From positions 22,636,006-22,700,005 of the forward strand of contig CM055095.1 in the NCBI GenBank assembly GCA_029204225.1: a DNA stretch of 64,000 bases, given 5' to 3'. The stretch is from Diphasiastrum complanatum. Lineage: Eukaryota; Streptophyta; Lycopodiopsida; Lycopodiales; Lycopodiaceae. This document shows, in pieces, positions 55,996 through 64,000 of the stretch. Positions within the stretch are counted from its first letter, which is position 1; the number at the start of each line of letters is the position of its first letter. Below the pieces are notes generated by a model, which did not search any database, was not told the DNA's origin, and saw only the letters and a list, made by a program, of their open reading frames with translations. Both the position numbers and the translations under genes were made by a program.

Positions 55996-56665
55996 GTTGA
56001 ATCCTGATGACTCACAAATCATGTGTCTTAAAAGCATTATAGAACAAAACACAACAGTTTCTGGTGAATTCTCTTCCCACTGCTTATTCAACCGATTAAC
56101 TTTTAACCAAGAGTCATCCAACTACTCAAGTCAATTGCTAATGATTCAGAAATCTCAAATGTCTAGGTGCCGAATTCGTTTATCCTGGAACTTATTCCAG
56201 AATATCACCACATTTAAATCCTCTTCCAAACCATCGCTAACTTAATGAATTACCCTTTCCACATAAAGAGTCATTAACATGCAAGTAACTGTTTCGAACA
56301 TTACTTGTTCATTTGTCTAAGTTCACTGACTAGTTTAAGTCTATGATATAAACTCTAGAAAAACATAGTAGACCCACAAGATTAGGACGTACGTAACCAA
56401 AATATTCCACTATGTTCAATACATAAACATAGGCTATAATCTGACAAATTTCTCCATAATCCGCATACGTTACTCACATAATTCATTGAGAATCTTGCAA
56501 CTCAGTTACAAAAGAACTCTATTTCTCATGAGTAAATAACTTATCTGGGAAATCTCTAAAGTGAATAATTCTACATCCTCAAGTTTTCCAATCATCAAAC
56601 TTTTAGTTACTAAATTTCTTCAACTCAGTCAACCTACAGCAGATCTCAGTACTCCTACCAAGATT
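55996..56665 (+). repeat. Dispersed Gypsy-internal repeat, copy at 56000
   Basis: Same order of words as 33340-33995 (atgtgtctta, aactactcaagtcaattgc, aatgtctaggtgc, ccgcatacgttactcacata, gagaatcttgcaactcag). No LTR or ORF seen around it. Confidence 0.7.
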
Positions 56666-57769
56666 AGGTCAACTTATACATACATCTTTGGCTACAGGGT
56701 TAACATTAGAGCTTTATTCAACCTGACCCAATCCATAACTTAATGGAACTTGGTAAACCAATTAGTGGAATCTAAATTCAATCTTTACCACTACTATCCA
56801 TAATTATGAATAACTCACAACTCATTACCCCCCAAAACTCTTCTTTTTCTAGATTATTCGCAACAATCCCCAGAGAGTTCATCTATTTCACTTGGATAGT
56901 TTAACCTTTGCAAATTCAAGATTTCTTTAAAAAAAATTCTATGCAACTGGCTGATCCCATGAAAGTATTATTCATATCTAGATCTTCATCTCCTCCTTTT
57001 AAAAGAAATTCTCAATTTCCTTGAAAAAAGGTATTGAGGAGACAATGTATAAGATATCAAATATTAGAAAAAGTCAATAATGGGTATCCAATACCATTAC
57101 AAACCGGAACATCTATGACAAAACCCAACAACGGTGAGCTTTAAATCATGGCATGGAGTTGAATACAAGGGAAAAGAAGTCACAACCAAGGAATTCACTA
57201 TGGCACACTCATATCTTAACGATAGTCCACGATGTTAGGTCTACCACCATTGGACTTTTTCACACACATACAAATTTGGCCATGTCTCCACAATGAATCA
57301 CCGAAGAGCTTCTATGTGACATCCATGACCCATGTTGTGTAAGAGTCTAGCTATTCATAAGAAAGGACTTACAAAAACAAATGAGCCACAACAAATTATA
57401 TTATATTATTTTATTTTTCTTTGGTATGTGCTGATTTGTGAGGCGAATTGAAGCATGACTTTATGGAGAAGACAAGAACACTAGTTCAAGGTTGACAACA
57501 TTGAGCATGAATTGGGCAAATGTAACATCATAGAGATCAAAACCTCGTGTCCGCATTGATCATTTACCTATCATAAAATTCTTGATCATTTTACCTCTCA
57601 TAAAATTCTTGGAACCCTTGTTTCAGAGGCATATTGCGACTATTGTGATTTGAAAAACTTGTTACAAAATATCATCTGGTGTGTAAGGAATCTCACAACA
57701 ACCAGGAATTGAGATCATGATTTGGTGAGTTGTGATTAATCTGTGGTCAAGAATTGGGCTGTCTTCCAA
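56666..57769. other. Intergenic; no recognised gene
   Basis: Probable further Gypsy-internal decay to about 57000, then unique-looking sequence upstream of the KH gene. No ORF of note. Confidence 0.4.
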
Positions 57770-57946
57770 ATTGGGAATTTGGGAAGGGCCCTTAGTGGAG
57801 GACAAGGAGTTATAGACGGGCCCTTATTGGAGGACAAGGAAGGACAGTGTTACAGGGCGGGAATGCGGGCTATGTTTTGGTGAGAATAGGTTTCAAACTC
57901 TGGAGCCGAGCGAGCGAGCGAGCGAGCGATTGATCGAGTGACGATC
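57770..57946 (+). promoter_or_regulatory. Probable promoter and 5' leader of the KH gene, with a short duplication and GAGC microsatellite
   Basis: gggcccttagtggaggacaagga is repeated as gggcccttattggaggacaagga about 40 bp later (57786 and 57820-57842). A (GAGC)n tract lies at about 57907-57929, ending about 17 bp before the start codon. Composition is richer in G+C than upstream. No clear TATA box is seen. Confidence 0.45.
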
Positions 57947-59828
57947 ATGTCGTCGGGTCGACACATGCATTATTCGCCAACGCTAGGGGCGGGTGCATCT
58001 CACATAAGCATGCGCTCCTCCATTGCATCATCCTTGGAGCATGACAAGTAAGCAATACGTAATCTGGTTTATTTTCATTCATTTCTTTAAGGTTTAAATT
58101 TAAAGCAAGCCTTAACCCTAAGTATTGTTGCTTGCGATTTCCTTTATTCCGTTGTTCTGTTAGTTTGTTTCTTTACAAGCTTCTTACTAGCAGCAGCCGT
58201 TACTATCTAGATTTTGTTTTCCGACTGTTGATAATCTTGACACTCGTTTTCAGCCATGGAAATGCTGATCAGTAAGTTTTAGGATACGACACCTGTTAAT
58301 GCGCAGCAAGGCGGTTTGTAAAGATTATCCGTTGAGTGCTAGTAAGATACACTAATTCAACCTTTTAGAGAAATTCAGTTAGCCGTGCATGCCTTCAACA
58401 TACAAAGATCCACACATTCACCTTATTTTGTTGCCAACTAAAATCTTCGAAGAAGTCCGTGAATGAGAACGCTATCAACCTGGCCTGGGGCTAGGCTATA
58501 ACAGCCTCAAATTGATGTAGACTAGGTTTGTGAAATACTCTTTGCTATAAAAAAATTGGCATCTATAAGTTAAGATTTGAACTTCATTTTCGGTGTAATA
58601 CGTCTGCCATAATCGTAATCCTCTCACCGTAGTTGCTGCAGAGCCGAATTTCAAGACGTTACTATTCCTAAGCGTCATTTTTGTATTTCCATGGGGGCTA
58701 CCATAGAAGATAATAAGAAAGCTCTTTTTTCCCCGACAGGTAGTTAGTTCCTTCAAGGCAGAAACATTGGAATCAAAATGAGGTTTTTTTAACGTATTAA
58801 GAAAGCTCTATTTATCATGAGACCTCATTGATCAAGATGATCAATTATAAGGTTTGATGGACGTTGTGACATACATACTTTTTAAAAAAAAAAAATCAAA
58901 ATCCTTTTCTTGTTCAAACTGCTTCCAATTCAAATGGATTTGCAGCTGATCAAACGACAATTTTGGGAGACATTAACGATAATGAAACAACTAACAAAAC
59001 CAATAAGAGGCAAATAACAACCCAAAAGTTCGGAACGCGTTCTTCATCTCTCCTCACCTTGACCAACCCTAGCTTCTTACACACAAGATTTTTGTTCAAT
59101 CCACCTCTTTAATATCTTTTAGCATGTCTCTTTGTTTGTCTTCCACATGTCTCCTCTTTCTTCTACTCCTTGATTTAAAACAAAAAAATGTTCAATACTC
59201 TCCAATGCTATGAATGCTTGGAGTCTAGTACATTGTTTTTCACACCCCTCATTTTGGCAATTGAGCTGTATAGTTGAATCAACTTTTTTTGTTTCCGCTA
59301 TGTTACGAACACATGGTGTACTTTGTTTTGTTTCGATGCTACTAAGGTTCTAATATTTAATTTTTTGTACAAACTTTTTATGAGTAGTTTAGGAAAGTTG
59401 GTATCATTTATAGAAGAATCTTTTGTTGTTGTTTTGAAATGTGAAACTTGAAGTTCATATGATGAATCACTAGTATCTCATTAATGAAAGTCGGTGCATT
59501 TTCAGAGGATGTTGATTTTGAGTATCCATTCAACGTGGTGTAGGTGGAAAATACCTTGAGTCAGTGTTTGAATGCAAGAAAAACTTTTGTGATGACTTCA
59601 CTTTATTATGAATGATTGTTGGATTGCAATTTTTTAAAGATTAAGTTGCAATTTTTTTAGACTTTTAGTGACATCCATAGAAATTAGAATGTATGCTAGA
59701 TACCGTGCTTGTAAAATTGAGCATAAAAACATTTTGATGTAGGTATCTTGCAGAACTATTGGCTGAGCGTCAAAAGCTAGCTCCTTTCATGCAAGTGTTA
59801 CCTACTTGTAGTCGTTTATTGAATCAAG
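57947..59828 (+). CDS. KH-domain RNA-binding protein, STAR/quaking-like family: first two coding exons
   Basis: Plant quaking-like KH proteins bind RNA through one KH domain preceded by a conserved N-terminal helix region. Exon 1 is 57947-58047 (ATG, 33 codons plus two bases: [19 protein letters not shown]..., then [13 protein letters not shown]) with GT at 58048. Exon 2 is 59743-59828 after an AG. The phase joins exactly (aa+g) to give [20 protein letters not shown], then PTCSRLLNQ. This segment is the hallmark of the plant family, as recalled from Arabidopsis relatives that read YLTELLAEHQKLTPFMQVLP. Exon 2 ends one base into the next codon, with GT at 59829. The KH domain itself must lie beyond the window. 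Frame, splice sites and family words agree, so this looks like a live host gene. Exon 1 is less conserved but fits in length. Confidence 0.82.
58048..59742 (+). other. Intron 1 of the KH gene
   Basis: 1695 bp, GTAAGC...TGTAG. T-rich near the 3' end. An 86-codon minus frame (58756-58496) is not a known protein. Nothing else recognised. Confidence 0.75.
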
Positions 59829-60717
59829 GTTTACTTTTATTTGATGAACTCACTTTGTTTTGATGATTACATTACTAATTGTTTATGGAAGTTTTTTTTG
59901 TACTCTACTGAAGAAATGAAGTAGCAATATTGTAAGCATATATTGGTTATTGGTGATGTTGGAGTATTTCCTTGAAATCTTGTGGAAGCATTGAGCAATA
60001 AGAAATTTGTTCATTGTTTGCTTACTACCATGATTAAATTGCTTGCATTATTCTTGAATATTTTCTCAATATAAATGGGGTAATCATGCAACCTTTCCAA
60101 GTATGTCAATTGTCCTTTTGTTGGTTGGAGTGCAAAATGATTTCTTTATGTTCCATTGTCTTGAAGATTTTGATGAGTGTGCACAATTGTTGACAAGCGA
60201 TTTTGCATTAATGCCATGTGGTGTTGTGTACAAAGATAACCTGTTTCAAGCCTTTTGGTTCGGAACGTTTAGTTCCATACGTTCGGATTGAAACAACATT
60301 TGTACGTATGGAACTTAAAAAAAACTTGAAATTGTTTTCTTTGAAAGAAGTTTCTTCCCAAAAAAAAATTTGAAATTATTTTTGGAAGTCGCCTTCTTTT
60401 GCTATGTCAGGGCTCCAAAAACTTATGCTCTAAAATTGCACCATGTTTGAACATTGAATATGAAACAAAGTTATTTGAAAGTAATCAAAAGTAGCAACAT
60501 AGAAGTATTTTATTTAATGGCTAAGCAATATCAAGATTAGGACTTCCAAGAAGTTTTGTGTCTCCATCATATAATACATGCTAGGCCTCTAGTTTTCTCA
60601 TGTATATAATTGTGCATCAAGCATATCTTTCTAAGCCATGATCCTTAGCCAACGAAGAATCTAGTGATGTCATAATATCACAAACACAAAAGTGTCTAGA
60701 ATGCATCTAAAACTTAG
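59829..60717 (+). other. Intron 2 of the KH gene, 5' part
   Basis: Starts GTTTAC. T-rich, no further exon found. Interrupted by the Gypsy-4 LTR at 60718. Confidence 0.55.
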
Positions 60718-61148
60718 TGTTAGACTCTTTCATACCGCATACCTGCAGGTGCCGGTTAACCACAAGAGACCGAACAATTCACGTTCCACCCCGCCATAGG
60801 ACCTAATCCGGGTCCACCCTCCATGCCCTAGCCTGTGACCGTAACAGGCAAGATCCGACTTCCATCCTAGACAATGTCCCATACCATTGCCTAGGCTCTC
60901 AGCCATTTCCTGCCTCAAGCTAGCACTCATCCTGGCCGTGCACACCGCTCTCCATCCACCTCCTCCTAGGTAGATAGAATGGATGGCAAATGAGTCCTCC
61001 TCCCCTTGTATACCTCGAAGGTGGGAGACTCCAAGCCATGCGCACGTCCTAGATTACGACACGTGGCAACCATGCAGGTTCACGAGTCACCTGTCAAGTC
61101 AACAGACCCAGTCATCATCCAGGACCCAAGGGAGTTGGGTCCCTAACA
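60718..61148 (-). repeat. 3' LTR of Gypsy-4
   Basis: About 431 bp with matching TGTTAG...CTAACA inverted ends. Followed at 61149 by a purine tract in the minus sense (ttttaagggggagggaa). GC content is higher than the intron around it. Left flank is CTTAG; the other end of the element is not available for comparison. Confidence 0.7.
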
Positions 61149-61166
61149 TTCCCTCCCCCTTAAAAG
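61149..61166 (-). promoter_or_regulatory. Polypurine tract of Gypsy-4
   Basis: Minus sense ttttaagggggagggaa beside the LTR start TGTTAGGGA. Confidence 0.75.
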
Positions 61167-61175
61167 ACTTCTCTT

Positions 61176-63205
61176 CTAAGGAAGAAAATATGGGAACCTC
61201 AGTCTAAGGTCACGTTCCTTTTCCCAAGTATCATCGTCTTCGGAGCTTCCTTTCCAGCGAACCAAGTACTCAGTTACCTGCCGGTTTCTGAGCCCACGTT
61301 GACGTACATCTACAATGGCTTGTGGTTTAGAAGGTACAAAGGATGTCAGGTCCTCAAGTTGTACTAGATCCTCCTGAAGAAGCAAGTCATCCTTTCCACC
61401 AAGTCATTCCTTTAAACGACTAATGTGAAAAACCAGATGAACCTTAATACCTTGAGGAAGTTCTAGTTGATAGGCATTTCGATGGAGTTTCCTTACTATA
61501 CGGAAAGGCCCAGCATAACGAGGTGATAACATGGGACATTTTCCAATCTTTAATACCTTAGAGTCTTTTGGGATTCTAAGATATACCCAGGCTCCCTCCT
61601 CATAGACCCTAGGTTGTCGCTTTTGATTAGTGTAAAATTGGGCTCTATCCTAAGCCGTTTTTACGTTATCACGGGCAACAAGCAACATTTCTTGCATATC
61701 ATGTAGGAAATCTACTGCTGCTTTAACCTTGAGGCTTTTGAGGCCAACTGAAATGGGAGCCCTAGGCTGGAAACCATACATCAGAGAAAATGGACTAAAA
61801 CTCGTCGCTGAATGCTTTGCGCTATTATACGCAAACTCAATCATTGGAAGGTACCATTCTCAATCCGACTATCTTCTGGAAACATATGCATGAAGCATGT
61901 CTTCCATAGACTGGTTTGTCCTCTCTGTCTGACCATCCGATTTAGGATGATATGAAGACCCTAGACTTAATGTGGTCTCTAATTTCTCAATGACCACCCG
62001 TCAGAATTTGCCAGTGAATTTAGGATCTCGATCACTAACAATATCATTCGGCAAACCAAACAACCTGAACAACTTTTCAACGAAAAGTTGAGCAAGTTTA
62101 GAAGCTTTGACAGTTTGCTTGGTTGGAATGAATTGCGCCGCCATTTTGGTTAATCTGTCAACTATAACCCAAATAACATCATTTTGCTTCCCCGTCCGGG
62201 GTAGCCCAACCACAAAGTCCATGGAAATACTTTCGCACTTTTTGCGAACATATGCCTACACTGGACTTTTTAAGTTTGGCCAATAAAAGTTCCTTTTTAT
62301 TAGGTCAAGTGTTCTTTGTGAGCCAGGGTGCCTTGCACACGGGCTGTCATGACATTCATGCAGGATTTGGACCCTTATATCATAGTTGCAGCGAACTGCG
62401 ATTCGCTGGGATCGCGATTCTAACAGCGAATCGTGCAAAAAAATTTAATTTTTTTTTTTGTTTTTGTTTTTTTGGAAAAATAGCTTATGGCTGAAATTTT
62501 TTTAGGGGAGCAATGGTCAAACCAGCGTTTTGCCTTCCAGAAGTGCAGTAGATAGGGCACAAACAGATAGAAGTCAGTAGCTATTTGGTTGTTAAATGCT
62601 CTGGTTCTCAGTAATTGTTAATGCTACATCCCAAATTATCAACTCTATGGATGATGATCACTTTTGCAGCAAAAAGCGATGTACAATTGCTCTACAATTC
62701 TCTGTCTCTGTCCCACTGGGACCATCTGTGATCGTAACGAACAAGCTAGAGGTGAGTTTTGAATTTTTATCCTTGACAAAACCCAACATGGATTAATGCA
62801 CTTGAACTGGACCATCCTGTACACAGTACCCGAAACATTCGGCAAACTACACAGTAATAATGCTCTTAATTAGAGCTTTCATCTGATACCCATATTGCCC
62901 AAAAAAAAACGATTCTAGGAAAATTCCGAATCGTAGTGCAACTATGCCTTATATCATCATTTTCTGGCACACAAACTTTTTCATTCCAGAAAAGTAGCCC
63001 ATTTCTAATGGAATAGTCTCTTAATATCTTGTCCTGAGGAGAAATCTTGGAATCCTGCATTCCAAGCTCATCACTAGATCTAGAAGAACTTGCCAGGACA
63101 TCTAGCCAAATGCAACCGAAGTACCTATCGGTCTTACACAAATCTATTAAGGACAGATATAACTTAGATTGGATCTCAGAAAAGCTTAACTGATTAACCT
63201 CTCCA
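61176..63205 (-). pseudogene. Gypsy-4: chromovirus integrase and chromodomain, interrupted by a MITE
   Basis: Minus strand, right to left: a tether region (LFWNEKVCVPENDDI, 63020-62955), the MITE (62946-62381), then ILHECHDSPCARHPGSQRTL (integrase zinc finger). The core begins MDFVVGLPRTGKQNDVIWVI (62222), then PNDIVSDRDPKFTGKF, a TGA at 62001-62003 (family usually Trp), DGQTERTNQSMEDML and [15 protein letters not shown] (61840). GPF-type C-terminal words (YAGPFRIVRKLHRNAYQLEL) follow, and a chromodomain at 61385-61176 (VTEYLVRWKGSSEDDDTWEK). The chromodomain is well kept. Only a few stops are seen, so the copy is fairly young. Truncated at about 63205 by hAT-2 sequence. It lies in the KH gene intron on the opposite strand. 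Confidence 0.88.
62381..62946. mobile_element. 566-bp hAT-type MITE inside the Gypsy-4 integrase
   Basis: Terminal inverted repeats begin CATAGTTGCA at both ends (left catagttgcagcgaactgcg; right end read outward catagttgcactacgattcg). It is flanked by an exact 8-bp duplication CCTTATAT (62373-62380 and 62947-62954). The Gypsy frame reads on across the site (ENDDI to RVQILHEC) if one duplication and the insert are taken out. No transposase inside. Eight-bp duplications and a CA..GTTGCA-type end fit the hAT superfamily. Confidence 0.88.
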
Positions 63206-64000
63206 ATCCGGCTTAAGGCTCCGCGACGTCTGCCAAGCTGAGCGAATGGAACTCAGCTCCCGCGTGATGGTCTCCTCCTCCTGACGAAGCAACCTGCCTC
63301 GCAGTGCCTTTTGCCTGGGAGGTGTTCATGTAGCATCCACGGCCGCCATTTGTGCGCAGAACTCCCTGAACACCCAAGTGTCGGCAACAGCAAAAGGAAT
63401 GCCGCACTCGTAAAAGAACTGGGCAGCAAGTCGAGTGCACTAGGCATGCTGCTCTCTCTGCCACGTGCATCGCTCACGGGTCTGCTGTATGGGCCTAACC
63501 CCTCTCTGCTGTATATATGGCGCTCATGGTCTAGCATGTCCAATGGATGGCTGATCTGTGGGTGTGTCACTCTCTCTGGCAACACCTGCCGAAGCATGTG
63601 GTGCATCTGTTGCCGAGGAGGAAGGACCCGCTGCCGCTGAACCAACATGCTCATCTGATGCTCGTGCCTCTGAACTAGGCCCTGTTGCTGCGGATGGAAT
63701 TGAAGGTGTTGTACTAGGCCCTGCACCTGTACCATGCCCTGCCCGTGATGTACTAGGCCCTGCACCTGTACCATGCCCTGCCCATGATGTACTATGCTCT
63801 GCACCTGTACCATGCCCTGCCCGTGATGTGCTAGGCCCTGTACCCGTGGTAGGCCCCCTTGCTTGCCTGCCTGTAGCTGCTCCTGCTACCTGTCCCTGTC
63901 TAGAACCCTGTGATGCAACATCGGGCCCGTACATACTAGACAACCTTTGCATATCCTCATCAGAAATCTTGGGGAAATCAGATATGCCCAATGCCCGCCC
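63205..64000 (-). pseudogene. hAT-2: second hAT transposase pseudogene, N-terminal part, cut by the window edge
   Basis: Minus strand. A frame from 63991 (MGISDFPKISDEDMQRLSSM) leads into a Gly/Thr/Ser-rich linker with 13-residue tandem repeats (GPSTSRAGHGTGA). After frame changes, 63420-63215 reads FYECGIPFAVADTWVFREFC, AQMAAV, then a TGA, TPPRQKALRGRLLRQEEETI and SSIRSAWQ. This aligns with the DUF659 start of hAT-1 (FYD...FREAVSKVA...TPPTADALRGPLLQD). A BED finger would lie upstream, outside the window. The left end meets Gypsy-4 sequence at about 63205. Several frame changes; not functional. Confidence 0.72.
63708..63850 (-). repeat. 39-bp tandem repeat inside hAT-2, about 3.7 copies
   Basis: gtactaggccctgcacctgt starts at 63710, 63749 and, with changes, at 63788 and 63827. 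The 39-bp period keeps the frame and codes for the 13-residue repeat GPSTSRAGHGTGA on the minus strand. Confidence 0.85.

Noticed and set aside
57907..57929. GAGC array as a CRISPR-like or regulatory repeat
   Set aside because: It is a simple microsatellite in a plant 5' region.
60103..60291. 62-codon ORF in KH intron 2 as the next exon
   Set aside because: It does not match the expected continuation after SRLLNQ and lacks suitable splice borders in the right phase.
1..64000. CRISPR arrays, bacterial operons, prophage or rRNA genes
   Set aside because: None seen; the window is plant nuclear DNA with introns and LTR elements.

Overview
This is a window of nuclear DNA from a land plant with a large, repeat-choked genome. 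Two host genes of land-plant type are only partly inside it. One is the first coding exon of a protein phosphatase 2A B'/B56 regulatory subunit (minus strand, 16069-17289). The other is the first two coding exons of a KH-domain RNA-binding protein of the STAR/quaking-like family (plus strand, 57947-59828). Both are broken up by introns that run out of the window. Very long introns packed with old Copia and Gypsy elements fit a gymnosperm (or another giant-genome plant such as a fern) better than a small-genome angiosperm. That placement is inference; no single marker settles it.

Layout: 1-7500 holds a ~365-bp tandem repeat, a dispersed repeat present on both sides of a multi-exon hAT transposase pseudogene (2057-5355), and GC-rich inverted repeats with TA microsatellites. 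7500-13460 holds minus-strand Copia gag and gag-pol ruins and a tRNA-like SINE candidate, all probably inside the PP2A gene's long intron. 16069-18120 is the PP2A exon with its probable 5' leader and promoter. 18150-21450 is intergenic with short tandem repeats.

21461-31801 is a chromovirus-like Gypsy element (5-bp target duplications AAAGT). Nested in its left LTR is a young, structurally complete LTR element (21729-27283) with near-identical 647-bp LTRs, a perfect initiator-Met primer-binding site, a polypurine tract and one intact 1046-codon ORF. That ORF starts with a Copia-type gag and zinc knuckle but carries about 765 further residues that I do not recognise, and no protease, integrase, reverse transcriptase or RNase H. 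It is the most interesting object in the window.

31807-34170 is an older relative of the Gypsy element. 34503-41315 is a complete but decayed Copia element with unusual LTR ends. About 42000-46722 is a minus-strand Copia element split by a 1.47-kb Athila-type mini-element (43207-44676, target duplications CTAAC). 46735-55440 is a mosaic of Gypsy, Copia and Athila pieces. 55440-57700 carries a third copy of the Gypsy-internal noncoding repeat. The KH gene starts at 57947. Its second intron is invaded by a minus-strand Gypsy chromovirus (3' LTR 60718-61148) that carries a 566-bp hAT-type MITE. The right edge holds the 5' part of a second hAT transposase pseudogene (minus strand).

Coordinates of decayed elements are approximate unless an LTR, splice site or target duplication fixes them. 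Family calls rest on motifs read by eye; no database search was run.
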